A stretch of 5,177 bases of DNA from Bacteroidota bacterium (lineage in GTDB: Bacteria > Bacteroidota > Bacteroidia > B-17B0 > Aurantibacillaceae): the NCBI GenBank assembly GCA_947474485.1, contig CANJJP010000159.1:1-5177 (forward strand). Reading direction: 5' to 3'. Of the stretch, positions 1 through 5,177 are shown piece by piece. The translations under genes and the position numbers were made by a program. The notes beneath the pieces are model-generated. The model was not told where the DNA came from. It made no database searches and worked only from the letters and a program-made list of their open reading frames with translations. The first letter of the stretch is position 1. Each line of letters opens with the position of its first letter.

Positions 1-233
1 GCAATTTCATGAACAAGTGTTACCAGAAAAGAGTATTTATTAAGATTGTAATTAATGGTAATTTGATGATTGCTACCATTAAAAGGTGCGCGGTAATCAC
101 CAAGCTTTGTACTGCGTTCTTTTTTAATTTTTAATTTAAAGTCTAGATCAATTATCCATTGGGCAATAAGAGTTGTAGCCTTTTCAGGAATGTACTTTTT
201 AAGTATTTCTTGATTACGCTCTAACTGCTCCAT
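1..233 (-). CDS. SprT-like zinc metallopeptidase, 3' end beyond window
   Basis: The first 78 codons of a gene whose 3' end lies beyond the left edge. The start is the ATG at 233, giving MEQLERNQEILKKYIPEK. Residues 32-50 (KLKIKKERSTKLGDYR and following) and a short beta segment, HQITINYNL (56-64), lead into SFLVTLVHEIA. H75 and E76 are the first two residues of the HExxH zinc site; the second histidine and later zinc ligand lie outside the window. This order (basic strand, KLGDYR, I-x-I-N, hydrophobic helix with HE-hydrophobic-A) is typical of SprT-like domain proteins, which in Bacteroidota are about 200 residues long. The family includes SprT and the eukaryotic DNA-protein crosslink protease Spartan; the cellular role of the Bacteroidota version is not established, so the DNA-repair link is inference. 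The gene lies 68 bp downstream of rnhB and may have its own promoter. Confidence 0.85.
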   Translation of the reverse strand, partial: MEQLERNQEILKKYIPEKATTLIAQWIIDLDFKLKIKKERSTKLGDYRAPFNGSNHQITINYNLNKYSFLVTLVHEI

Positions 234-237
234 AAAA

Positions 238-245
238 CAAATTTA
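238..245 (-). promoter_or_regulatory. Possible -7 promoter box (TAAATTTG) before SprT-like gene
   Basis: Read on the minus strand this is TAAATTTG, a full match to the Bacteroidota sigma-A -7 consensus TAnnTTTG. It ends only four bases before the ATG at 233, so initiation at the usual distance would give an almost leaderless mRNA. I see no TTG at the proper -33 distance. It may therefore be a chance match in A+T-rich DNA, or the gene may be read through from rnhB. Confidence 0.35.
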
Positions 246-254
246 AGTTTTATC

Positions 255-269
255 AATGTACTATTTAAA
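255..269. repeat. 15-bp repeat, copy 1 (before SprT-like gene)
   Basis: The sequence AATGTACTATTTAAA occurs here and again, identically, at 1710-1724. Both copies lie just upstream of a minus-strand gene, in the same orientation. In the second copy the minus-strand form, TTTAAATAGTACATT, runs into a -7 box (TACATTTG). Here the next minus-strand bases are GA instead of TG, giving TACATTGA, a weaker box. Confidence 0.45.
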
Positions 270-301
270 AAAGCTTTGACTAGTTTTTAAAAGAGAATTG
301 T

Positions 302-904
302 TTATAGGTCTAACTCTAATTGCGCCGGTAATAGTGTAAATGTCATACGATGAAAATCCGTTGCCCCGTGTTCCTTTATAGCTGAACGATGCGCTTTGGT
401 TGGATAACCTTTGTTTTCATTCCATTTATACATGGGGCATTTGCTATGTAAATCCAACATAATATCATCACGATAGGTTTTTGCTAAAACGGATGCGGCC
501 GCAATACTTAAAAATTTTCCATCACCTTTAATGATGCATTGATGATTGATTTTTTTGTATTTATTAAAACGATTCCCATCAATTAATAATAATTCGGGAA
601 CTTGTTTTAATTGGTCGATTGCTCTGTGCATGGCTAAAAATGAGGCGTTCAGAATATTAATTTCATCAATCTCATGATTGTCAACAATAGCATACGCCCA
701 ATGCAAAGCTTCTTTTTCAATCTCAATTCGTAAACTATAACGTTGTTTTACGTTTAGTTTTTTTGAATCGTCGAGAAATTTGTTTTTATAGTTTTTTGGT
801 AGGATAACAGAAGCAGCAACTACAGGCCCGGCCAAACAGCCTCTGCCTGCTTCATCACAACCAGCTTCAATTAATGTTTTATCAAAGTAAGATTTAAGAG
901 GCAT
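302..904 (-). CDS. rnhB: Ribonuclease HII
   Basis: A complete 200-residue protein. RNase HII cuts the RNA strand of RNA-DNA hybrids and starts removal of single ribonucleotides misincorporated into DNA; it acts in the cytoplasm and uses a divalent metal. The four acidic catalytic residues expected for the family are visible: D17 and E18 in CDEAGRG, D109 in LLIDGN and D128 in IKGDGK. G20-R21-G22 is the GRG motif that, with the tyrosine of NKGYPTKAH (Y167), recognises the 5'-RNA-DNA-3' junction. SIAAASVLAKTYRD (133-146) is the conserved helix following the last aspartate. Length and start fit the family, with the DEAGRG block about 16 residues from the N-terminus. The gene follows the peroxiredoxin after only three bases, so the two are almost certainly cotranscribed; I see no separate promoter. 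No defect is visible. Confidence 0.97.
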   Translation of the reverse strand: MPLKSYFDKTLIEAGCDEAGRGCLAGPVVAASVILPKNYKNKFLDDSKKLNVKQRYSLRIEIEKEALHWAYAIVDNHEIDEINILNASFLAMHRAIDQLKQVPELLLIDGNRFNKYKKINHQCIIKGDGKFLSIAAASVLAKTYRDDIMLDLHSKCPMYKWNENKGYPTKAHRSAIKEHGATDFHRMTFTLLPAQLELDL

Positions 905-907
905 TGT

Positions 908-1372
908 TTACTTAATGTCTTTCAACACACGTAAGATTGCATCAAAATTTGGTATTTCACCAGCGTTTTCCAACACTTCAATGTATTTAAGAACACCTTT
1001 CTTATCAATAACAAATGCCGAACGCTTACTTACACCGCGCATTTCACAAACAAAAGTATCGTAAATGGTTTTGTAATCTTTAGAAGCTGTTTTGTTAAAA
1101 TCAGAAAGTAAATCAAAATTTAATTTTTGCTCTTCTTTAAATTTACCTAAGCTAAATAACGAATCAACGGAAATACCAAACACTTCTGCATTTAAACCAT
1201 TGTAAGTAGGTAAATTATCGCGCATCGAACAAAGCTCAGCAGTGCAAGTTGATGTAAACGCTAATGGAAAAAATAGTAGTACTACGTTTTTTCCTTTTAG
1301 TTCGGATAAAGTAATTTTTTTCTTTTCAGTATTAAATAATGAAAAGTCGGGAGCAGCATGATTTAATTGCAT
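908..1372 (-). CDS. Peroxiredoxin, AhpE/PrxQ(BCP)-like thiol peroxidase
   Basis: A complete 154-residue thioredoxin-fold peroxidase that reduces hydrogen peroxide or organic hydroperoxides in the cytoplasm; no signal peptide is present. The active-site pattern P-x-x-x-T-x-x-C is seen as P36, T40 and peroxidatic C43 in FFPLAFTSTC. The conserved arginine is R117 in SKRSAFVID. C48 lies five residues after C43, the spacing of the resolving cysteine in PrxQ/BCP-type atypical 2-Cys enzymes, whereas the FFPLAFT block resembles AhpE. A third cysteine, C109, could also take part. The subfamily is therefore uncertain, but peroxiredoxin is not. The start at 1372 puts APDFSLF at residues 7-13, as usual for the fold. 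It lies 46 bp downstream of the 92-residue gene, with no clear promoter or terminator between them, and three bases upstream of rnhB, so it is probably the middle gene of a three-gene unit. Confidence 0.93.
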   Translation of the reverse strand: MQLNHAAPDFSLFNTEKKKITLSELKGKNVVLLFFPLAFTSTCTAELCSMRDNLPTYNGLNAEVFGISVDSLFSLGKFKEEQKLNFDLLSDFNKTASKDYKTIYDTFVCEMRGVSKRSAFVIDKKGVLKYIEVLENAGEIPNFDAILRVLKDIK

Positions 1373-1418
1373 GGTTTAGTTTTTTGTAAAGAAAGGGATT
1401 TATTGAGAAAAATGAAAA

Positions 1419-1697
1419 TTACAGGTTTGAATACTGTTCTTTTAGAAACTCTTTCCAGTCACCTAAATTGGCAATAACTTGTAATTGACGGTAAGCAGCG
1501 TGAAAATCTTCGTCGTTTTCTTGTGAATTTAACACGTTAATACGGTAAGCATCATAGTTTGCAAGAGCAGTTTTCTCTTCAGCGTTTAGTTTTTCGCCCG
1601 AAAACTCTCTGTCTCTCAAGTCGTTAACGCTAATTTCCCCACCAATTTCTTTTTTGGTAAAAAAACGTTGAATTAATTGATTGCTTAGATTTTTCAT
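1419..1697 (-). CDS. Hypothetical 92-residue acidic protein
   Basis: I do not recognise this protein. It has 92 residues, no cysteine, no membrane segment and no signal peptide, and is rich in Glu, Asp, Asn and Gln, so it is probably a small soluble, mostly helical cytoplasmic protein. Residues 1-17 form an amphipathic segment (NLSNQLIQRFFTKKE). A charged middle part with EEKTALANYDAYRI (40-53) and a C-terminal helix ending in DWKEFLKEQYSNL (80-92) follow. Reality of the gene is supported by a well-placed -7 promoter box eleven bases before the ATG, by its fit between neighbours on the same strand, and by ordinary amino acid composition. It is probably the first gene of a unit with the peroxiredoxin and rnhB. 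A functional link to oxidant defence is only positional inference. Confidence 0.8.
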   Translation of the reverse strand: MKNLSNQLIQRFFTKKEIGGEISVNDLRDREFSGEKLNAEEKTALANYDAYRINVLNSQENDEDFHAAYRQLQVIANLGDWKEFLKEQYSNL

Positions 1698-1707
1698 AAC
1701 TATACTA

Positions 1708-1715
1708 CAAATGTA
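1708..1715 (-). promoter_or_regulatory. Probable -7 promoter box (TACATTTG) for the 92-aa/peroxiredoxin/rnhB unit
   Basis: On the minus strand this reads TACATTTG, matching the Bacteroidota -7 consensus TAnnTTTG. It ends ten bases before the boundary of the ATG at 1697, so transcription would begin only a few bases upstream of the start codon. The -33 region is poor: the closest element is TTC with an 18-base spacer instead of TTG. It overlaps the second copy of the 15-bp repeat. Confidence 0.55.
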
Positions 1716-1724
1716 CTATTTAAA
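1710..1724. repeat. 15-bp repeat, copy 2 (before 92-aa gene)
   Basis: Identical to 255-269 (AATGTACTATTTAAA) and in the same orientation relative to the downstream gene. Its minus-strand end forms most of the TACATTTG promoter box, so the copy could be a shared promoter context or operator rather than a mobile sequence. Confidence 0.45.
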
Positions 1725-1826
1725 GTGAAGGTAGAATTAGGTTTAGCCCTTTGATTTTAAACAAAATATTGTTAAGAAAAGATTAATGATTTATGAAACC
1801 CTAGTAAATCGTACCTATAGCATTAG

Positions 1827-1920
1827 GATTACGAATCTTTTTACGAATATACGAATGGTACTAATTTGTAAGAATACTTACCACAAAACATAAATTAGTA
1901 TGATTCGTATATTCGTAATC
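1827..1920. repeat. TACGAAT inverted-repeat element (REP/MITE-like or mRNA 3' hairpin)
   Basis: Positions 1841-1869 pair with 1890-1918 to form a stem of about 29 bp. It has a perfect 16-bp base (TTACGAATATACGAAT against its complement at 1903-1918), a two-base mismatch at 1857-1858/1901-1902, then nine perfect pairs, one G-T pair and a closing T-A. Inside the loop, 1868-1872 (GTAAG) and 1877-1881 (CTTAC) can form a small competing hairpin with an AATA loop. To the left, GATTACGAAT (1827-1836) is an exact complement of 1911-1920, giving an alternative pairing. The 7-mer TACGAAT occurs three times left of the loop (from 1830, 1842, 1850) and twice inverted to the right. The stem begins three bases after the ABC-F stop codon. 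Its trailing side, in the direction of transcription, is followed by AAAAAG, not a U tract, so it is not a canonical intrinsic terminator. An mRNA-stabilising hairpin or a dispersed palindromic repeat are the likely alternatives. Confidence 0.85.
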
Positions 1921-1921
1921 A

Positions 1922-3844
1922 TTATGTTGTTTTAAGCTCTTCACACAAATCTTCCCACTCTTTCATTTTAGCATCTAGCTTTGCTTTGGTAGCATTGTAG
2001 TTGTTAAAGAAATTTGGGTCCTTTGTCATTTCAGTGTAGAAAGTTGTATCAGATAATTTAGTATCCCAATCAGCAATTTGTTTTTCTAAAACTTCAATAT
2101 CATTTTCGGCTTTTGAGATTTTACTTTTTATTTGTTTTTTCTGTTTTTCTTTTTCTACATTTTCTGTAGGCTCAACAACTTTTACTTTTTTTGGTTCTTC
2201 TTTAACTGCTATGGATGATTTTAATTCATCCATACGCTCCAATTTACGAAGCTCCATAAACTCGGTAATATCACACAAATGCTCTTTTACTTTACCTTCT
2301 CTAAATTCATAAAGTTTTGTGCACATACCAGTTAAAAAATCACGATCATGAGATACGATAATCATTGTTCCTTCATATTCCATTAAAGCATTTTTTAATA
2401 CTTCTTTCGAACGAATATCTAAGTGATTTGTTGGCTCATCCAACATTAATAAATTGTATGGCTCTAATAAAAGTTTACACAAGGCTAACCTTCCTCTTTC
2501 TCCACCACTAAGTACTTTTACTTTTTTGTCGATGTCATCGTTTTGAAATAAGAAAGAACCTAACAAGCCTCTAATTTGTTTACGAACATCACCAACAGCT
2601 AAATCATCAATGGTTTCAAAAACAGTTTTGTTTACATCTAATTTTTCTTCTTGATCTTGTTCAAAATAACCAGGAAAAACACTGTGCCCAAGCTGAACTG
2701 TTCCGTCGAATGAAATTTTCTTGCCTATCATTTTCATCATGGTAGATTTGCCTTCACCATTTCTTCCTACCAATCCAATTTTTTCTCCTTTTGTAATGAT
2801 AAAATTCGCATCACTAAAAATTCTTTTACCGTCGTATTCTTTACCTGCATTTTCAACAGTTAAAACTATTTTACCCGAATGTGCAGGTTGAGGAAATTTA
2901 AAACGAATTGCTCCCGTTTCAACATCATCAATCTGAACACGCTCCATGCGCTCTAGTTTTTTAATTAATGATTGTGCAAAGGCTGCTTTACTTGCTTTAG
3001 CACGATTTTTATCAATAAGTACTTGAGTTTGATCAATTATTTTTTGCTGATTTTTCGCGGCGTTTTCCTGCGACTCCATGCGCTCAGCTCGAAGTATAAG
3101 ATATTTGGAGTAATTAGCTTTGTAGTCGTATATTTTTTTGTTAACTATTTCAATTGTTCGATTAGTCACACTATCAAGGAAATGTTTATCATGGGAAATA
3201 AGCATTACCGAACCATGGTAAGTTTCCAAATATTCTTCTAACCATTGAATCGCCTCAATATCTAAGTGATTGGTGGGCTCGTCCAACAATAAAACATCTG
3301 GCTTTTGTAGTAGTAATTTTCCAAGCTCAATTCGCATTCTCCAACCACCACTAAATTCTGAAGTTTGACGATTTAATTCTTTTCTTTCGAATCCAAGTCC
3401 GCGCAATACTTTTTCAATTTCTTGATCACGATTTCCTGCGCCAACAATATCAAGTCGTGCGTGGATATCAGTTAAATCAGTAATTAATTTTGAGTAAGCA
3501 TCACTTTCATAATCAGTTCTTACTTCTAATTCCTTATTAATTTCTTCTAAGCGTTTTTCTAAAATCTGAATCTCAATAAATGCTGTAGCTGTTTCTTCTA
3601 AAACAGTTCTTCCAGCTTGATGCTTCATGTCTTGAGGCAAATAACCAATCTTGCATTCGTTTGGTTTTGCTATACTGCCACTGGTTGGACTTTGCTCCAT
3701 TGCCAATAGCTTAAGCATGGTTGATTTACCCGCTCCGTTTTTACCTGCTAAACCAATTCTATCCTTTGGATTAATAAGGAAACTAATACTTTCGAAAAGA
3801 GGAGAGCCTCCAAAGGCTACTGATACGTTATTTACTGAAATCAT
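1922..3844 (-). CDS. ABC-F family ATPase (YheS/YdiF-type ribosome-associated factor)
   Basis: A complete 640-residue protein with two ATP-binding cassettes and no membrane segments, as expected of ABC-F proteins, which bind the ribosomal E site and act on stalled or antibiotic-bound ribosomes. Cassette 1 has Walker A GKNGAGKS (34-41), Q-loop Q71, signature SGGWRMR (165-171), Walker B LLLDEP with D188 and E189 followed by TNHLD, and switch H218. The basic helical linker (about 240-325, YKANYSKYL to KKLERMERV) matches the P-site tRNA-interacting region. Cassette 2 has GRNGEGKS (360-367), Q396, SGGERGR (446-452), D469 and E470, and H499. A lysine-rich tail (about 540-575) leads to a predicted C-terminal coiled coil (575-638). 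Length and the SGGWRMR signature favour the YheS/YdiF group over Uup or EttA. Both catalytic glutamates are intact, so it should hydrolyse ATP. It has its own strong promoter. The sequence alone cannot tell a housekeeping translation factor from an antibiotic-resistance one; its ordinary neighbours favour housekeeping. Confidence 0.95.
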   Translation of the reverse strand: MISVNNVSVAFGGSPLFESISFLINPKDRIGLAGKNGAGKSTMLKLLAMEQSPTSGSIAKPNECKIGYLPQDMKHQAGRTVLEETATAFIEIQILEKRLEEINKELEVRTDYESDAYSKLITDLTDIHARLDIVGAGNRDQEIEKVLRGLGFERKELNRQTSEFSGGWRMRIELGKLLLQKPDVLLLDEPTNHLDIEAIQWLEEYLETYHGSVMLISHDKHFLDSVTNRTIEIVNKKIYDYKANYSKYLILRAERMESQENAAKNQQKIIDQTQVLIDKNRAKASKAAFAQSLIKKLERMERVQIDDVETGAIRFKFPQPAHSGKIVLTVENAGKEYDGKRIFSDANFIITKGEKIGLVGRNGEGKSTMMKMIGKKISFDGTVQLGHSVFPGYFEQDQEEKLDVNKTVFETIDDLAVGDVRKQIRGLLGSFLFQNDDIDKKVKVLSGGERGRLALCKLLLEPYNLLMLDEPTNHLDIRSKEVLKNALMEYEGTMIIVSHDRDFLTGMCTKLYEFREGKVKEHLCDITEFMELRKLERMDELKSSIAVKEEPKKVKVVEPTENVEKEKQKKQIKSKISKAENDIEVLEKQIADWDTKLSDTTFYTEMTKDPNFFNNYNATKAKLDAKMKEWEDLCEELKTT

Positions 3845-3866
3845 TTTATTTTATTGAAAAGCGGCG

Positions 3867-3898
3867 CAAAGATAGGTTAATTAGAGGGGATTGGCAAA
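3867..3898 (-). promoter_or_regulatory. Bacteroidota sigma-A promoter of the ABC-F gene
   Basis: On the minus strand the -33 element TTTG (3895-3898) is followed by a 20-base spacer and a -7 element TATCTTTG (3867-3874). This matches the TTTG/TAnnTTTG pattern of Bacteroidota primary promoters in both elements and spacing, and is the best promoter in the window. Initiation would fall near 3860, leaving a leader of roughly 15 bases with no Shine-Dalgarno sequence, ending TAAAATAAA before the ATG at 3844. Confidence 0.75.
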
Positions 3899-3957
3899 CA
3901 ATCAAGATTTAGCTGCTTTTCTACTTGTTATGTATCCCAAATGCCTCGATTATCATG

Positions 3958-4452
3958 TTATTTAATACTATCCAACACATTAAATCCAAGTAAACCATCT
4001 TTAAAATAGTAGGTAATGGTATCTTGTTTTCGGGCATCTCTATTTTGATAACGAACAAAGAAAAAATCACCTAAAGCGTCGTTTTCTAATTGAAGTATAT
4101 TTCCACTATCAAAGGATTTAGAACCAACTATTTTATGTTTTTCTATATGCGAATCTATTGGAATTAAATTGAGCCATAAAAGAATTGAAAGCTGGGCAAG
4201 CAAAACGGTAAGACATAAACCAATGTAGGTTTGCAAATTTTTGATTTTTGTTTTTAGCTGAATAACAATAACATCAACAAACAAAAACAATAGAATTAAA
4301 ACCAAGGTGTTTTTAAATGAAATCATGGTTTTTGGATACAATAAAACCATAGATACAATGCCGAATAAAAAGGTAATAATATAAAAAGCAGTTCTACGAT
4401 TATCATAAACATCAAACTTCTTTTTTTTATTTTTCGACTTGTTAAGCACCAT
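3958..4452 (-). CDS. Hypothetical small membrane protein with three transmembrane helices
   Basis: I do not recognise this 164-residue protein. A very basic cytoplasmic N-terminus (KSKNKKKK, 5-12) precedes three hydrophobic helices at about 23-40, 48-66 and 76-97. The positive loop KTKIKN (67-72) between helices 2 and 3 and the charged N-terminus place both on the inside by the positive-inside rule. The C-terminal part (about 98-164) would then face the periplasm. That part is polar and beta-like (GDFFFVRYQNRDARKQDTITYYFKDG region, 128-153) with no cysteine and no motif I can name. The ATG overlaps the preceding stop codon by one base (TAATG), which implies translational coupling with the upstream soluble protein and is strong support for this start. 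The next gene has its own promoter 113 bp on, so this is probably the last gene of its unit. Function unknown. Confidence 0.8.
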   Translation of the reverse strand: MVLNKSKNKKKKFDVYDNRRTAFYIITFLFGIVSMVLLYPKTMISFKNTLVLILLFLFVDVIVIQLKTKIKNLQTYIGLCLTVLLAQLSILLWLNLIPIDSHIEKHKIVGSKSFDSGNILQLENDALGDFFFVRYQNRDARKQDTITYYFKDGLLGFNVLDSIK

Positions 4453-5177
4453 TATGCAGAAATCTTTTCAATTGCATGATCAACATATTTTATAGCCTGC
4501 TTAAAAAACTGAAAGCGTTGTTTTTCTGCACTACCACTAATGAGGGAAGATTTTTTAATTAAATTTTTCATCCAATGTTCAATTTCTCCACAAAATAATT
4601 GATTGTTTGTAGTTAATGAATTCATGGTATTAAAAGAGATATATGAAATGTTTTTATCGCCAACACTCACATGTATGCAATTGGTTCCAATTACTAAATC
4701 GCTATTGTATAAATTAAATGTTCCTCCGTTATTTTTTCCAATATTTGGTTTTTGTTCGAGTTCAGCATAGTTTGCAATGGATTCAACCATTGATTTTAAA
4801 CTCATTAAAATTTCAATTGCATCATCACTATTTTGAAATGCCCCACTTTCGTGGTAAAACATAATTTGTTTAATGGCAGTTACTACGGTATCGTTTGTCC
4901 AAATTTCTACACTTGGTATTGCCATGTATTGATGATGAATGGCTTTGGCAATATCCATCAGTTTTTTCGGAATAACATCGAAATCGAATTTTTTTCCTTG
5001 GTATTTTGAAATATTTAAAACAGAACGCTGCCAATAAAAAAGTTTAAATGCAGTAAGTTTTTCGTTGTTAAACGAATGCATAATTGGAACTTCTTCGGCA
5101 GCATATATAATTTGTTTATCCGGAAACGTATTAATGAGTTTTAATTGATTTGCTAAGCCTGTTAAATATTTTTCAAA
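4452..5177 (-). CDS. Hypothetical soluble protein, 5' end beyond window
   Basis: The reading frame stays open from the stop at 4452 to the right edge, giving 241 visible residues starting FEKYLTGLANQLK. The ATG at 5081 (residue 33) is internal: the 32 upstream codons include ordinary protein-like sequence (NTFPDKQIIYAAEEVPI), so the true start is probably outside the window. No membrane segment is seen. The visible part is helical up to about residue 140 (LFYWQRSVLN; a long helix around DDAIEILMSLKSMVESIANY). A beta-rich stretch follows at about 150-185 (GGTFNLYNSDLVIGTN, HVSVGDKNISYISF), then a C-terminal helical part from about 193 (CGEIEHWMKNLIKKSS to the end). From memory, and unverified, this resembles a Bacteroidota family of uncharacterised proteins that may carry an N-terminal helix-turn-helix domain; such a domain would lie outside the window. 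Its stop overlaps the start of the membrane-protein gene. Confidence 0.8.
   Translation of the reverse strand, partial: FEKYLTGLANQLKLINTFPDKQIIYAAEEVPIMHSFNNEKLTAFKLFYWQRSVLNISKYQGKKFDFDVIPKKLMDIAKAIHHQYMAIPSVEIWTNDTVVTAIKQIMFYHESGAFQNSDDAIEILMSLKSMVESIANYAELEQKPNIGKNNGGTFNLYNSDLVIGTNCIHVSVGDKNISYISFNTMNSLTTNNQLFCGEIEHWMKNLIKKSSLISGSAEKQRFQFFKQAIKYVDHAIEKISA

Noticed and set aside
267..288. A weak stem between rnhB and the SprT-like gene as terminator
   Set aside because: The stem is about seven pairs, nearly all A-T, with a bulged base; it is too weak to call.
1373..1418. A separate promoter for the peroxiredoxin gene
   Set aside because: No TAnnTTTG box is found on the minus strand in this 46-bp gap, so cotranscription with the 92-residue gene is the simpler reading.
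1760..1773. Small palindrome AACAA-AATA-TTGTT in the gap upstream of the 92-residue gene
   Set aside because: Five pairs in very A+T-rich DNA is expected by chance; nothing ties it to a regulator.
1841..1918. The long hairpin as a canonical intrinsic terminator of the ABC-F gene
   Set aside because: The transcribed strand continues with AAAAAG after the stem instead of a U run, and the stem is A+T-rich and unusually long. A role in 3'-end protection remains possible.
1827..1920. A CRISPR array, suggested by repeated TACGAAT
   Set aside because: The repeats are only 7 bp, irregularly spaced by one to five bases and present in both orientations, with no spacers.
2972..3241. An 89-codon plus-strand open frame inside the ABC-F gene
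   Set aside because: It lies wholly antisense to the conserved linker and first cassette, has low-complexity Phe/Ile/Val-rich composition, and no promoter; it is a shadow of the real gene.
3651..3857. A 68-codon plus-strand open frame over the ABC-F N-terminus
   Set aside because: It is antisense to the Walker A region and has no independent support.
4452..5081. A 209-residue protein starting at the ATG at 5081
   Set aside because: The frame remains open and protein-like through all 32 codons up to the window edge, so this methionine is more likely internal.

Overview
The window is A+T-rich DNA in which every supported gene lies on the minus strand, so transcription runs from the right edge to the left. 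Three things point to Bacteroidota (probably Flavobacteriales or a relative, not resolvable further). The genes lack Shine-Dalgarno sequences. Promoters match the Bacteroidota pattern TAnnTTTG at -7, in the best case with TTTG at -33. The recognisable proteins (RNase HII, an AhpE/PrxQ-like peroxiredoxin, a SprT-like protease, an ABC-F ATPase) have the character of that phylum.

Reading in the direction of transcription, the right end (5177-3958) holds two genes I cannot name. The first is a soluble protein cut off by the window edge. The second is a small three-helix membrane protein whose start codon overlaps the stop of the first in TAATG, so they are probably translated as a coupled pair. 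A 113-bp gap follows, containing a textbook Bacteroidota promoter for the next gene, a 640-residue ABC-F ATPase (3844-1922) of the YheS/YdiF type that acts on ribosomes.

Directly after the ABC-F stop codon is a long imperfect inverted repeat (1841-1918), with a third left-arm copy starting at 1827, built from the 7-mer TACGAAT. It is the least explained structure here and may be a REP/MITE-like element or an mRNA 3' structure. A promoter with a very short leader then starts a likely three-gene unit (1697-302): a 92-residue acidic protein of unknown function, a peroxiredoxin, and RNase HII three bases behind it. The left edge holds the first 78 codons of a SprT-like zinc metallopeptidase, ending inside its HExxH motif.

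The window looks like ordinary chromosomal core sequence: genome maintenance (RNase HII, SprT-like), oxidant defence (peroxiredoxin), translation (ABC-F), and three uncharacterised proteins. I see no RNA gene, CRISPR array, transposase, phage gene or obvious defence system. The best leads are the TACGAAT inverted repeat, the coupled unknown pair at the right edge, and the short-leader promoters that share a 15-bp sequence.
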